A stretch of DNA of 64,000 nucleotides. It comes from Actinomycetota bacterium. Its GTDB lineage: Bacteria > Actinomycetota > Rubrobacteria > Rubrobacterales > Rubrobacteraceae. How positions within the stretch are numbered: the first letter of the stretch is position 1; the number at the start of each line of letters is the position of its first letter. The position numbers were made by a program, and so were the translations under genes. Location of the stretch: contig CADDYV010000007.1 of the NCBI GenBank assembly GCA_902810695.1, positions 35,274 through 99,273 on the forward strand. The letters are read 5' to 3'. This document shows, piece by piece, positions 37,394-46,581 of the stretch. Below the pieces are notes generated by a model. It was not told where the DNA came from and ran no database searches. It saw only the letters and a program-made list of their open reading frames with translations.

Positions 37394-38365
37394 TTATGCC
37401 TTGTTCTGCTCCTGCGCCTGCTCGTAAGCGTCCACAATCCGCATCACAAGGTCGCTCCTCACGATGTCATCCCTCCGAAGCTCGACGAAAGTGACGCCAT
37501 CCACACCGGCGAGAGTCCTCCGGGCATCTTCCAATCCGCTCACGCGCCCTTTGGGAAGATCTACCTGCGTGATGTCGCCTGTTATAACCATCTTGGAGCC
37601 GAATCCGAGGCGCGTCAAGAACATCTTCATCTGCTGTGGGGTTGTGTTCTGCGCCTCATCCAGGATCACGAAAGCGTCGTTTAAGGTCCTTCCCCGCATA
37701 AACGCCAGCGGTGCGATCTCGATTATACCGCGTTCGAGGTATGTTCTGAACTTAGTGGGCTCGATCATCTCGTAGAGCGCGTCGTAGAGGGGCCTGAAGT
37801 ACGGGTCCACTTTCGCCATCATGTCCCCCGGCAGGAACCCGAGTGACTCTCCGGCCTCTACCGCCGGGCGGGTAAGGATAATCCTCGATACCTCGCCCCG
37901 GTTTAGCGCATCAACAGCCAGTGCCACCGCCAGGTAGGTTTTGCCGGTTCCCGCCGGGCCTATCCCGAAGGTGATCAACTGCCCCCGGATGGCGTCGGTG
38001 TAGGCTTTCTGGTTGCGGGTTTTGGGTGCGATCCGCCTGCCCCGGTGCGTGAGTATTATGTCTCCGAGGACTTCCCGCCCCTTGCCGTTTGCCCCCATCT
38101 TGAAGAGGCGTTCGGCGGTCTCTGGCGTCGGATGGTGCCCATCCTCCACGAACCCGATAAGGCCGTTGAAGAGCGCCTCAGCGTCTTCGACCGCCCGCTC
38201 GTCCCCCTGCAGAAGGACCTCATTCCCCCTCACTATAACCTCACAGCTAACGAGTTCCTCGGCACGCCTGAGCACCGCATCGCGCTCCCCGAAAACGTCG
38301 AGCATGCGCTGCGGCGGCACTATTACTCTGGCTTCAACCTGGCTATTTGTTGCGATTTCCGGCAT
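37394..38365 (-). CDS. phoH: PhoH-family ATPase
   Basis: 323 residues. Residues 1-110 resemble the N-terminal KH-like region; then Walker A G-P-A-G-T-G-K-T (about 136-143), Walker B V-I-L-D-E-A-Q-N and G-D-I-T-Q-V-D-L-P follow. PhoH-like ATPases next to ybeY are linked to RNA metabolism, but the biochemical role is not well defined. Starts 18 bases after yqeY. Confidence 0.93.
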   Translation of the reverse strand: MPEIATNSQVEARVIVPPQRMLDVFGERDAVLRRAEELVSCEVIVRGNEVLLQGDERAVEDAEALFNGLIGFVEDGHHPTPETAERLFKMGANGKGREVLGDIILTHRGRRIAPKTRNQKAYTDAIRGQLITFGIGPAGTGKTYLAVALAVDALNRGEVSRIILTRPAVEAGESLGFLPGDMMAKVDPYFRPLYDALYEMIEPTKFRTYLERGIIEIAPLAFMRGRTLNDAFVILDEAQNTTPQQMKMFLTRLGFGSKMVITGDITQVDLPKGRVSGLEDARRTLAGVDGVTFVELRRDDIVRSDLVMRIVDAYEQAQEQNKA

Positions 38366-38383
38366 ACCTCCTGATTCGCTAAT

Positions 38384-38827
38384 TTACTGTAGTCTACTCC
38401 GCACCAGAGCGGCGAGCTCCCGGCCCTCCGCCCGCCCTTCCGAGAGAGCCGTGGCCCGGCCCATAACCGCGCCCATATCCTTCATCCCGGATGCCTCAGT
38501 CTCCTCTATCGCCCTGTCCACGATACGCTCCATCTCCTCCGGCGAGAGCGGAGCCGGAAGGTATTCGCGCACGATCCCCGCTTCAGAAGCCTCCGCCTCG
38601 GCCTGTTCTTCGCGCCCAACCTTGCGGTAAGCCTCTGCTGACTCCTCACGCTGTTTGAGCTGGCGCCGGAGAACGGCGATCTCCTCCTCACCGGTCAGTG
38701 GACGCCCGGCCTCTATCTCGCTGTTTTTCAATGCCGAACTCAGCATTCTGAGCGCTCCCACGCGCCGCTTGTCGCGTCTTTTCATCGCCTCTTTCGTATC
38801 TCGTTGTATCTGCTCTATCAAGCTCAT
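38384..38827 (-). CDS. yqeY: GatB/YqeY domain protein
   Basis: 147 residues. Entirely helical YqeY domain, related to the tRNA-binding tail domain of GatB (M-K-R-R-D-K-R-R-V-G-A-L-R-M-L near the N-terminus, G-A-V-M-G near the C-terminus). Proposed to assist tRNA-dependent amidation, not proven. Of two close ATGs, 38827 is chosen because GAGG lies six bases upstream; the frame is open far upstream but without homology. Confidence 0.9.
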   Translation of the reverse strand: MSLIEQIQRDTKEAMKRRDKRRVGALRMLSSALKNSEIEAGRPLTGEEEIAVLRRQLKQREESAEAYRKVGREEQAEAEASEAGIVREYLPAPLSPEEMERIVDRAIEETEASGMKDMGAVMGRATALSEGRAEGRELAALVRSRLQ

Positions 38828-38889
38828 AAACATCCTCGATCTCTCATCTCTTGCAACGGCAGATGCGGGTGGAACACACAGTTCTACTA

Positions 38890-39630
38890 TTACGCCCACG
38901 ATTCCGCTCTCTGCGCAGACTGTTCCATCGCGGCCCACGTTCTGGCGACGGCGACCATCCCGGCGGTCTCGCTTCTCAGTCGGTACGGTCCGAGGCTGGC
39001 GAACACCAGTCCCGCCTCTCGCGCCGCCTCGATCTCCGTCTCGCTCCACCCACCTTCGGGGCCGACGAAGAGGCTCACCGGCGAGCTTCCCACGAACCTT
39101 TCAAGCGGGTTCAGCCTGTCCTCGTTGTGCAGCAGGACGCCCCTCTCACCAGCCTCGCGCAACGCTTCCTTGAAGGTGATGGGCTCTGCGATCCTGGGTA
39201 TGCGGAATTGCAGCGATTGCCGGGCTGCGGCCTCGGCCACCCTGCGCCAGCGTTCCACCTTCTTTTTTATAGCGTCCAGCCCGATGATGCTCCTCTCAGT
39301 TGAGAGCGGCACCACCCTGCCTACACCCAGCTCGGTGGTCTTCTCCACGAGGAGATCCATGTGCTTACCCTTCGGCACGGCCTGGTAGAGGCAAACCTCA
39401 TTATCTCCAGCCTCGCGTGCGCTTATCTCCTCCAGCACACAGGCCTCACGCCCCTCCCCCAGCTCCGCTATAAAGAGCCGCCGTCTCGCATCCACCACTT
39501 CAAAAACATCGCCTGCGCGGGCGCGCAAAACCTTGCGGATGTGGTGCCCTTCGCCCGAGGGCAGGGCAAAGCTCTCCCCAGGCTCGACCGCAAAGTTCAG
39601 AAAGATGCGCGTGATGGGGGTGCGCGTGAT
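38890..39630 (-). CDS. rsmE: 16S rRNA (uracil1498-N3)-methyltransferase with a non-canonical start
   Basis: About 246 residues if begun at ATC 39630. PUA-like N-terminus with G-H-H-I-R-K-V-L-R-A-R-A-G-D, then a SPOUT domain with L-F-V-G-P-E-G-G-W-S and the knot L-R-S-E-T-A-G-M. The conserved N-terminal 34 residues lie upstream of the first ordinary start (TTG 39528) and follow the dnaJ stop in the same frame; no ATG, GTG or TTG exists there. ATC at 39630 has AGGAG six bases upstream. CTG at 39600 is the alternative. Confidence 0.88.
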   Translation of the reverse strand: MTRTPITRIFLNFAVEPGESFALPSGEGHHIRKVLRARAGDVFEVVDARRRLFIAELGEGREACVLEEISAREAGDNEVCLYQAVPKGKHMDLLVEKTTELGVGRVVPLSTERSIIGLDAIKKKVERWRRVAEAAARQSLQFRIPRIAEPITFKEALREAGERGVLLHNEDRLNPLERFVGSSPVSLFVGPEGGWSETEIEAAREAGLVFASLGPYRLRSETAGMVAVARTWAAMEQSAQRAESWA

Positions 39631-39639
39631 CTCAGGCTC

Positions 39640-40782
39640 CTATCGGAAGACGCTCCTCAGACGTTCGAAGAACGAGTCCTTGTTGGCACTGCCGTTGTAG
39701 GTTTCCTCGCCGCTAGCCTTTTCGAACTTCTCCAGAAGCTCCCGCTGCTCGCTCGAAAGTCGCGTGGGTACCATAACATCAACGACGATCTTCAGATCCC
39801 CGCGTCCCCTGCCCCTGATACGCGGCATCCCCTCGTTACGCAGCCGCAGCGTCGTCCCCGGCTGGGTCCCTGGCTCTATTTTTATTTCACGGCTCCCATC
39901 GAGCGTCGGAACCCGCGCCTCGGTGCCCAGAGCCGCCTCGACAAAGTTGATCCTGAGACGGTGGATCAAATCCTCCCCGTCCCGCATAAGCTCCGCGTCT
40001 TCTTCAACCCTTACTGTTACGTACAGGTCTCCAGGCGGCGCACCGGGTTCTCCGGCGTGTCCCGCCCTGGAAACCCGCAGGCGCATCCCATCCTCGATAC
40101 CGGCGGGGATTCGTACCGTGCGGCGGATAACCTCGGAAACCCTGCCGCTCCCCTGACAGTTCTCGCAACGCTCGTCAATAATTCTGCCCTGCCCGCGGCA
40201 CGTCGAGCACGTCTGGGTGCTGACCATCTGGCCCAGGATACTCTCCCGCACCATGCGCACCGCTCCCGCACCGCCGCAGGTCGGGCACTCGTGAGACTTC
40301 GTACCGCCGATGCCTTCGCAAACCGGGCAGTTCTTTACGGTCTGGACCCGGATCTCACGCTCGGCCCCGAATGCGGCCTCCTGCAACGAAACCTCGACCT
40401 CCGCCTCGGTGTCCGCGCCGCGGCTCGGCCCGCGCGTGCGCCCGCCGCCGAAGAAGGGATCCCCGCCGAAACGGTCTCCGAAGAAAGCCTCGAAGATGTC
40501 CTGAAAGCCCCCGAAGGGGTCTCCGCCGCCCGGATAACCGCCAGCACCGGCCCCGCGCGGAACCTGATGGCCGTAAGTGTCATAGGCCCGCCGCGACTCG
40601 GGGTTGGAGAGGACTTCGTAGGCTTCCGTAAGCTCCTTGAAACGCTCCTCGGCCTCCGGATCACCAGGGTTGGCGTCGGGGTGATGCTCGCGGGCGAGCC
40701 GCCGGTAGGCTTTCTTTATCTCCTGCTCCGAGGCGTTTCGGGACACGCCCAAGATCTCGTAGTAATCGCGCTTCTCCGCCAT
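39640..40782 (-). CDS. dnaJ: Chaperone DnaJ (type I)
   Basis: 380 residues. J domain with H-P-D (E-H-H-P-D-A-N, about residue 33), Gly/Phe-rich region (about 75-115), zinc centre with four C-x2-C-x-G-x-G repeats (about 150-220), and C-terminal substrate-binding domains. Stimulates DnaK ATPase and holds unfolded clients. It follows hrcA by two bases. No dnaK or grpE is in the window, so this looks like a second dnaJ or a separate hrcA-dnaJ unit. Confidence 0.96.
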   Translation of the reverse strand: MAEKRDYYEILGVSRNASEQEIKKAYRRLAREHHPDANPGDPEAEERFKELTEAYEVLSNPESRRAYDTYGHQVPRGAGAGGYPGGGDPFGGFQDIFEAFFGDRFGGDPFFGGGRTRGPSRGADTEAEVEVSLQEAAFGAEREIRVQTVKNCPVCEGIGGTKSHECPTCGGAGAVRMVRESILGQMVSTQTCSTCRGQGRIIDERCENCQGSGRVSEVIRRTVRIPAGIEDGMRLRVSRAGHAGEPGAPPGDLYVTVRVEEDAELMRDGEDLIHRLRINFVEAALGTEARVPTLDGSREIKIEPGTQPGTTLRLRNEGMPRIRGRGRGDLKIVVDVMVPTRLSSEQRELLEKFEKASGEETYNGSANKDSFFERLRSVFR

Positions 40783-40784
40783 TC

Positions 40785-41816
40785 TTAAAACTTGGCGTTC
40801 AGGTAGTAGGTCAGGGTCTCAGCCGCCGAGCGAACCGTGGAGATGGCCGCATCGTAGTCCATACGTTTCGGACCGATCAGGCTGACCACCCCATAGGGAT
40901 GCTCCCGCCGGTTGTAGGCCGCCGCGACGAAGCTGGCCCCGGCGAGGTTGTAGAAGCTATTCTCGGCCCCGATCGAGACCACAACGCCGCTATTCGAGAT
41001 GAGGGAGCGTTCGAGCGCGTCGCTCATCAGCTTGAGCAGCCATCTCCGGCGCTCGAAGATCTCCACTATCGCCGAGAGGCTCGAAGGATCCAGGTCGTCC
41101 AGGCGCGAGAGCAGGGCCGAAACTCCCTGGATAAACACGCCGCGCTCGGTGGCCCGGCTCAAAACCTCTACAGCCTCCAGGACCGCGCCTACAACCCGCG
41201 GGTTGTAGTCCGCGAGAACCTTGCGGGCGGCGAGCGCGAGTTCCAGGTCTATCCCCAGAGGACGACCGCCGATCCAGGTGTTCAGGGAGTGCAGAATCTC
41301 GCGCAACTCCTCTTCCTCCACATATGCTGGAAGCGATATCTTGGTGCTCGAAGAAGCTCCACTCTCCATCGAGACGACGAGCAGGATCTCTCCCTCCGGC
41401 AGAGGTAGGTAGTCTACGCGTGCCAGCGAATCACCGAACGCGCTCGGCCCCGCGACGACAGCCAGAAGCCGGGTAACCTCGCTCATCCCCTCGGAGACGC
41501 TGCGCAACAGCTCGTCCACGTTGCCGTACCCCTCCGGCGCCTCGAAGGAAGATGTCTCTACCGCGCTCTCCCTCATCAGCGCGTCCACGTAGTAGCGGTA
41601 GCCCGCATCGGTCGGGACGCGCCCGGCAGAAGTGTGCGGATGGGTTAGAAGCCCAACGGACTCCAGGTTTGCAAGCTCGGAGCGGACCGTAGAGCTGCTA
41701 ACCTCCATTTCCTCAGCCAGAGCGGCGCTGCCCACAGGAGTGCCGGTGGAGATATACAACTCCAGCGTCTTCAGGAGTATTTCTCGCTGCCTGTCGGTAA
41801 TATCGGAGATCTTCAT
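40785..41816 (-). CDS. hrcA: Heat-inducible transcription repressor HrcA
   Basis: 343 residues. Winged-helix N-terminus (L-T-D-R-Q-R-E-I-L type start, [14 protein letters not shown], about 40-53) and the long HrcA effector domain with G-P-K-R-M-D-Y near the C-terminus. Normally binds CIRCE elements and represses heat-shock operons. No CIRCE palindrome is visible upstream of this gene. The start ATG has no Shine-Dalgarno close by; a -10 element sits 9 nt upstream. Confidence 0.95.
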   Translation of the reverse strand: MKISDITDRQREILLKTLELYISTGTPVGSAALAEEMEVSSSTVRSELANLESVGLLTHPHTSAGRVPTDAGYRYYVDALMRESAVETSSFEAPEGYGNVDELLRSVSEGMSEVTRLLAVVAGPSAFGDSLARVDYLPLPEGEILLVVSMESGASSSTKISLPAYVEEEELREILHSLNTWIGGRPLGIDLELALAARKVLADYNPRVVGAVLEAVEVLSRATERGVFIQGVSALLSRLDDLDPSSLSAIVEIFERRRWLLKLMSDALERSLISNSGVVVSIGAENSFYNLAGASFVAAAYNRREHPYGVVSLIGPKRMDYDAAISTVRSAAETLTYYLNAKF

Positions 41817-41825
41817 ATCACGAAA

Positions 41826-41834
41826 ATTTTACCA
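41826..41834 (-). promoter_or_regulatory. Extended -10 promoter for hrcA-dnaJ, near-leaderless
   Basis: Minus strand TGG (41834..41832) followed by TAAAAT (41831..41826), an extended -10. Only 9 nt separate it from the hrcA ATG, so a start about 7 nt downstream would leave a 5' leader of only one or two bases. No matching -35 is evident. Confidence 0.5.
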
Positions 41835-41862
41835 TGAGAGCAAGAGCCTCCCACCGAAGCGC

Positions 41863-43641
41863 CTAAATCCGGATCGCCGCCAGAAACGCTTCCTGCGGGA
41901 TCTCGACCTGCCCCACCTGCTTCATCCGGCGTTTGCCCGCCTTCTGCTTCTCCAGAAGCTTGCGCTTGCGCGTTATGTCACCACCGTAACACTTGGCCGT
42001 TACGTCCTTGCGGTAAGCTCTAACCGTCTCCCTGGCTATGACACGCTTGCCCACGGCAGCCTGCACCGGGACCTCGAACTGCTGGCGCGGGATAAGCTCT
42101 CTCAGCTTCTCCACCAGCGCCCGCCCCCGCGTGTACGCCTTGTCGCGGTGGACGATAATCGAGAGCGCATCAATCGGCTCCCCCGCCACCAGCACCTCGA
42201 CCTTCACGAGATCCGCCGCTTCGTAACCCTTCGGCTCGTAGTCGTATGAGGCGTACCCTTTAGTGCGGCTCTTCAGAGCGTCGAAGAAGTCGGTGATTAT
42301 CTCCGCGAGCGGCAAATCGTAGGTGAGTTGCACCCTCTTGGCCGAGATGTACTCCATCCCCACGGAGACTCCCCTCCGTTCGTGGCATAGCCCCATGACC
42401 GCTCCCACGTACTCGTTCGGGCTCACCAGGGTAACGCGTACCACCGGCTCCTGGATCTCCTCGAAAGTCTCGGGTAGATCGCTGGGGTTCGTGATCTCCA
42501 GAACCCCAGCGTCGGTTACGACCCTGTACTTCACGCTCGGCGAGGAGGCGATGAGGTCCAGGCCGTATTCCCTCTCCAGACGTTCCTGCACGATCTCCAT
42601 ATGCAGAAGCCCCAGAAAACCGCACCTGAACCCGAAACCCAGTCGGGAGTTCTCCGGCTCGAAGTAGAGCGAGGCGTCGTTCAGTTGCAGGCGAGCCAGA
42701 GCATCCCGCAACCGCCCGAAGTCGTCGCCATCCGTCGGATAGAGGCCGGAGAAAACCGTAGGGAGCGCCCTGGCATATCCCGGCAGCGGGTTCGAGGCGG
42801 GCTCGTCAACCCGGGTTACCGTGTCGCCCACTCGCAGGGCCTCGATGTCCTTGAGACCGGCGATGATGTAGCCCACCTCTCCTGCCCGCAATGCAGGCAG
42901 GGCAGTGGGTTTTGGAGAATAGCATCCGACTTCCAGAAGCTCGAACTGCTCCTTGCTCCTCATAGCCCTGACCTTGTCGCCTTTTTTCAACTCTCCATCG
43001 AACAAGCGAGCCAGGGAGACAACTCCCCGGTAAGGGTCGTAGTAGGAGTCGAAGATGAGAGCCCGCGTCTCCTTCTGCTCGCTCGATGGCGCGGGGACGC
43101 GGTCCACTATCGCATCAAGCACATCCCTTATCCCCTCGCCGGTTTTGGCGGATATTTTGAGGATTTCATTTTCCTCCACACCGATAAGCTCTACCAACTC
43201 ATCGGTTACGGCCTCTATATCGGCGATGGGCAGGTCTATCTTGTTGATAACCGGGATTATCTCCAGGTCCTGGTCCAGCGCCAGGTAGAGGTTGGCGAGC
43301 GTCTGGGCCTGGATGCCCTGGCTCGCGTCCACCAGCAGAAGCGCCCCCTCACAGGCCGCTATCGCACGCGAGACCTCATAGGTAAAATCCACGTGTCCCG
43401 GAGTATCTATGAGGTTCAGCGTCCACTCCCCATCGGGGCGGTTGTAGAGCAGCCGCACGGCCTGGGCCTTGATGGTGATGCCACGCTCGCGCTCAAGCTC
43501 CATGGTGTCCAGGATCTGATCCATCCGCTCCCGCTCGGGGACGGCATCTGTTACATCCAGGATGCGGTCGGCGAGAGTGCTTTTGCCGTGATCAATATGC
43601 GCGATTATGCAGAAATTGCGCGTACGAGCGAGATTTTCCAC
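41863..43641 (-). CDS. lepA: Elongation factor 4 (LepA)
   Basis: 592 residues. Translational GTPase that acts on stalled or initiating ribosomes. G1 [11 protein letters not shown]3 D-T-P-G-H-V-D-F, G4 N-K-I-D-L-P, EF-G-like domains II, III and V, and the LepA-specific C-terminal domain with [19 protein letters not shown] start at 43641; no Shine-Dalgarno but a -10 element 6 nt upstream. Divergent from rpsT. Confidence 0.97.
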   Translation of the reverse strand: MENLARTRNFCIIAHIDHGKSTLADRILDVTDAVPERERMDQILDTMELERERGITIKAQAVRLLYNRPDGEWTLNLIDTPGHVDFTYEVSRAIAACEGALLLVDASQGIQAQTLANLYLALDQDLEIIPVINKIDLPIADIEAVTDELVELIGVEENEILKISAKTGEGIRDVLDAIVDRVPAPSSEQKETRALIFDSYYDPYRGVVSLARLFDGELKKGDKVRAMRSKEQFELLEVGCYSPKPTALPALRAGEVGYIIAGLKDIEALRVGDTVTRVDEPASNPLPGYARALPTVFSGLYPTDGDDFGRLRDALARLQLNDASLYFEPENSRLGFGFRCGFLGLLHMEIVQERLEREYGLDLIASSPSVKYRVVTDAGVLEITNPSDLPETFEEIQEPVVRVTLVSPNEYVGAVMGLCHERRGVSVGMEYISAKRVQLTYDLPLAEIITDFFDALKSRTKGYASYDYEPKGYEAADLVKVEVLVAGEPIDALSIIVHRDKAYTRGRALVEKLRELIPRQQFEVPVQAAVGKRVIARETVRAYRKDVTAKCYGGDITRKRKLLEKQKAGKRRMKQVGQVEIPQEAFLAAIRI

Positions 43642-43647
43642 CCAGAA

Positions 43648-43656
43648 ATTTTAACA
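43648..43656 (-). promoter_or_regulatory. Extended -10 promoter for lepA, implying a leaderless mRNA
   Basis: Minus strand TGT (43656..43654) plus TAAAAT (43653..43648), ending 6 nt before the GTG start. Transcription starting about 7 nt downstream would begin at the start codon itself. The gene lacks a Shine-Dalgarno, which fits. The upstream half overlaps the rpsT promoter region. Confidence 0.55.
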
Positions 43657-43659
43657 CGA

Positions 43660-43688
43660 TTGCCCTCTTGTTCCCCATATGTTACATT
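43660..43688 (+). promoter_or_regulatory. Promoter of rpsT
   Basis: -35-like TTGCCC (43660..43665), 17-bp spacer, -10-like TACATT (43683..43688) with TG one base before it (43680..43681), an extended -10. It lies 37 bp before the rpsT ATG, which has GGGAG at good spacing. Its -35 starts 7 bp from the lepA -10 on the other strand. Confidence 0.6.
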
Positions 43689-43725
43689 CTTCCGGTCGGG
43701 TCATTAATAACTAAGGGAGCCTAAA

Positions 43726-43989
43726 ATGCCAGCACCTTCCAAGCGCGACAAGCAGAGTCGCAAACGGTTCGAGCAGAACAGGTCGGTCCGTACCCATCTG
43801 CGAAATCTATCCAAGAACTTCTACCGGGCGCTGGAATCTGGAGATGTAGAGAGAGCCAGGAACATCCGGGATCAGAGCCAGAGGGAGTTCGACAAGGCCG
43901 CCACCAAAGGCATCATCCACAGAAATAAAGCATCTCGCAAGATAGGCCGTCTCGACAAGGCACTCGCCGGCAAACGCGAAGAAAGTTAA
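43726..43989 (+). CDS. rpsT: 30S ribosomal protein S20
   Basis: 87 residues, highly basic, three-helix protein that binds 16S rRNA early in assembly. Family features are the N-terminal P-S-K-R-D-K-Q-S-R-K-R and C-terminal G-I-I-H-R-N-K-A-S-R-K-I-G-R-L. GGGAG sits six bases before the ATG. It is the only gene on the plus strand, monocistronic, divergent from lepA and convergent with holA; the rpsT-lepA-holA neighbourhood is conserved widely. Confidence 0.97.
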   Translation: MPAPSKRDKQSRKRFEQNRSVRTHLRNLSKNFYRALESGDVERARNIRDQSQREFDKAATKGIIHRNKASRKIGRLDKALAGKREES

Positions 43990-44008
43990 GTCACCCCTCA
44001 ATAATTCG

Positions 44009-44032
44009 TTCTGGCTATCTGTTTAGCCAGAA
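44009..44032. terminator. Bidirectional hairpin between rpsT and holA
   Basis: Perfect 9-bp stem TTCTGGCTA/TAGCCAGAA with a 6-nt loop, 19 bp after the rpsT stop and 35 bp after the holA stop on the other strand. A T-run is weak on both sides, so it may be a terminator of imperfect type or an mRNA 3'-end stabiliser. Confidence 0.6.
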
Positions 44033-44067
44033 GTCTTGCATTTCCAGGCTCTCAAACGGCCCATGCT

Positions 44068-44988
44068 TTACTTTGAGAGTCCCATTACAGCCAGCTCTAA
44101 TTGAAGCTCTTCACCGAGATCCCGCCTCCCCTTCAGGCCACATTCGAGTTCCAGGACAAAGGCGAGCGCGCGGTCGATATCACCGGCGCTCAGCCTGCGG
44201 CTTTGCTCTTCGAGTTTGCGTGCGACAAAGGGCTGAACTTTAAGCTCCTTTGCTACCTCGCTTCTCTGGGCTCCCTTGGAGAACATCGCCTTTGCCCGCG
44301 CGAGCAGCCGGAACTGACGGCGCATCATGTAGACAATACGCAGCGGCGGCTCGCCGGTAGAGATCAAACGCTCCAAAAGCCTCAGCGCCTCTCCTCGTTT
44401 TCCCTCGGCCAAGGCGTCTACGAAGGCGAAGATGTTCGAGCGCACATCCGGCGGAGAGAGGGACTCGATGTCTTCGGCTGTGGCCTCTTTTTCGCCAACG
44501 TAGAGTGAGAGCTTCTCTATCTCCTGGACGAGACGCATCTTGTCGTTCGAGTATCGTTCGGCGAGACTCTGAGCGACCTCCTCCGGAAGGTCCAGACCCC
44601 TCTTCTTTGCGTAGCCCACGAGCCAGCGAACGAGTGCTTTCCCGGTCGGCTGCTTGAACTCGTGGACCTCACCGACCTTTTTTACCGCAGCAAGCAGCTT
44701 CTCACGCGCCCCAAGTTTTTTTCCGAGCAGCACGAGGTCTGTATCCTCCGAGGGGTCCTGAAGGTAATCAACGATGCTGCCTTTCTGGGCAGCATTCCAG
44801 GCGTCGAGGTTTCTGAGGACGAGGAAGGAGCCCTCGCCGAAAAGTGAGCCGGAGTTGCAGGCGGAGATGACGGCTTCGGGTCCCGACTCGGCGGCATCGA
44901 AGGTCTCGGCGGAGCGGCCCCGACGCAGCCTGTCTATGCTACGGGACTTGCGCTCCTCATCATCTCCCAGAAGCAGGTATACGGCCAT
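44068..44988 (-). CDS. holA: DNA polymerase III, delta subunit
   Basis: 306 residues. Clamp-loader wrench subunit. AAA+-like N-domain (Y-L-L-L-G-D-D-E with a degenerate P-loop, as usual for delta), F-K-Q-P-T-G in the middle, and a helical C-terminal collar (I-S-T-G-E-P-P-L-R-I-V-Y-M-M-R-R-Q-F-R-L-L). Follows comEC by 9 nt, the usual comEA-comEC-holA order. Ends opposite rpsT. Confidence 0.93.
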   Translation of the reverse strand: MAVYLLLGDDEERKSRSIDRLRRGRSAETFDAAESGPEAVISACNSGSLFGEGSFLVLRNLDAWNAAQKGSIVDYLQDPSEDTDLVLLGKKLGAREKLLAAVKKVGEVHEFKQPTGKALVRWLVGYAKKRGLDLPEEVAQSLAERYSNDKMRLVQEIEKLSLYVGEKEATAEDIESLSPPDVRSNIFAFVDALAEGKRGEALRLLERLISTGEPPLRIVYMMRRQFRLLARAKAMFSKGAQRSEVAKELKVQPFVARKLEEQSRRLSAGDIDRALAFVLELECGLKGRRDLGEELQLELAVMGLSK

Positions 44989-44997
44989 TACCTTATT

Positions 44998-46581
44998 CTA
45001 GCCGCTGAGGTTCGCAAGCAGAAGCCAGAGTGTTGCCCAGAGCAGTGTGATGCTGGCCCACATCGTCCAGCGTTCTTCGGGATAGACGAATTCGGCTATC
45101 GCAGCGGGAACGCAGCCCGCGTAGAAGAGCGGGATCATGATGAGGCTGAGGCCGGGCGTCGCTACGGCGGCGAACGGGAGCGCGGAGAACGCCTGCGCAA
45201 CCCACTCCACGATCGTTACCAGAAATCCGTTTGAAGCGTTGATCGGGTAGGCGAGAGCCGGCAACACGTTACCCGTGAGCGCACCAAGTAGTCCCAGTGC
45301 CAGGATGGGTCCCGAGAGCGGCACGGCGATGAGGTTGGTCAAGACGCCTATAACAGAGACCTGCCCGAACGTCGCCGCGATGATCGGGGCCGTCGCCACC
45401 TGCGCCGCCAGAGAGACCGCCAGCAGATTTGAAACGGCCTCCGGGGGCTTCTTGAAGAATTTGAGCAGAGTATTCTTGATGAACGCCTGAAACGGCTTTC
45501 TGAGGAGCAGTATGCCCAGCACTGCGGCAACCGAGAGCTGGAACCCCGTGTTGTAGATGAGGTTCGGGTTATACGCAAGGACAGCGGCCAGCATGGTCGT
45601 CATGAAGTGCAGCGGTGAAACCTGCCGCCCGAAAAGCGGAGCCAGGAGCACGAACGTCGCGACCACTCCCGCGCGTATCGCCGAGGGTGGTGCGCCGGCG
45701 ATAAAGATGTAGAGCCATACCAGCCCCAGGACCGTAGGGTTGCGGGCCGGAAGTGGCACGGAAAAGAACCTCAGTACGAAATAGAGGATTGCGGCGAGCA
45801 CCGCGACGTGCTGTCCGGATATGGCGAGTATGTGCGTTATCCCGCTCCGCTTGAAAGCATTGTCCAGAGCTTCCGGGATGCGCGAGCGATCACCGAGCAC
45901 CATGCCCCGAACGATCGCCGCCTCCTGGGGATGCAGGCCGTAACTCAAAGCCGCGTCCGTGCGACGGTAGACCTGACCGACCCAGCCCACGTTCTCCCCG
46001 ACGGGCCACACACCCTTCGCGTCCACTGTGGCTGAGATCCTCTTGGTAGATAGGTAGCGGGCATAGTCGAAGTCACCCTGCTCGGGCTCGGGGCGCGAGA
46101 TATCCCCGTCCACCAGCACCTCGTCTCCCACCCCGACGCTCATGTCGCCTGCGTATACCTCTACTCCACCGCCACGCAGCACTTCCCTGCCCTCGTACCA
46201 GAGCCGCTCCACCCGAACATCAGCAGAATACCCGTAGGTGTTGCGCACAGGCGGCGATATCACCTTGCCGACGATTTTGACTTCGCCCGGGTCCAACGAC
46301 GCAAATTCGGCCAGGGGATCAGGAGCCGCAGAATGCAGGAAAGCCACACCGACCCCGCCGGCCACGAACAGCGGTGCGAGTATCGCCATGAGCCGCCAAC
46401 CGGTGGGGACGATATCCCTCCAGAGCAAGGCGCTCGCGCAGACGATCACACTGGCTAGAACCATCACCGGAGCGAATGCCGGGACCACTGTTCCTGCTGC
46501 GACCGCGGCTGCGAAGATAATCGCCCAGAGGTCCAGGCGCATGGGCGGGCTCAGGTCCAGATTGAGGGCGGTCCGGCTCAA
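44998..46581 (-). CDS. comEC: ComEC/Rec2 competence channel protein without a C-terminal hydrolase domain
   Basis: 527 residues. N-terminal membrane helices, an OB-like DUF4131 segment (about 95-165), then the competence domain with I-L-A-I-S-G-Q-H-V-A-V-L (about 252) and multiple helices. It forms the channel for single-stranded DNA in transformation. Many ComECs are 700-800 residues with a metallo-beta-lactamase-like tail; that tail is absent and holA follows immediately. The TTG start overlaps the comEA stop as TTGA. Confidence 0.9.
   Translation of the reverse strand: MSRTALNLDLSPPMRLDLWAIIFAAAVAAGTVVPAFAPVMVLASVIVCASALLWRDIVPTGWRLMAILAPLFVAGGVGVAFLHSAAPDPLAEFASLDPGEVKIVGKVISPPVRNTYGYSADVRVERLWYEGREVLRGGGVEVYAGDMSVGVGDEVLVDGDISRPEPEQGDFDYARYLSTKRISATVDAKGVWPVGENVGWVGQVYRRTDAALSYGLHPQEAAIVRGMVLGDRSRIPEALDNAFKRSGITHILAISGQHVAVLAAILYFVLRFFSVPLPARNPTVLGLVWLYIFIAGAPPSAIRAGVVATFVLLAPLFGRQVSPLHFMTTMLAAVLAYNPNLIYNTGFQLSVAAVLGILLLRKPFQAFIKNTLLKFFKKPPEAVSNLLAVSLAAQVATAPIIAATFGQVSVIGVLTNLIAVPLSGPILALGLLGALTGNVLPALAYPINASNGFLVTIVEWVAQAFSALPFAAVATPGLSLIMIPLFYAGCVPAAIAEFVYPEERWTMWASITLLWATLWLLLANLSG

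Noticed and set aside
41817..41862. CIRCE element upstream of hrcA
   Set aside because: No TTAGCACTC-N9-GAGTGCTAA-like inverted repeat is present in the gap.
42601..43707. Plus-strand frame of 368 codons across lepA
   Set aside because: Antisense to a highly conserved GTPase; no recognisable protein.
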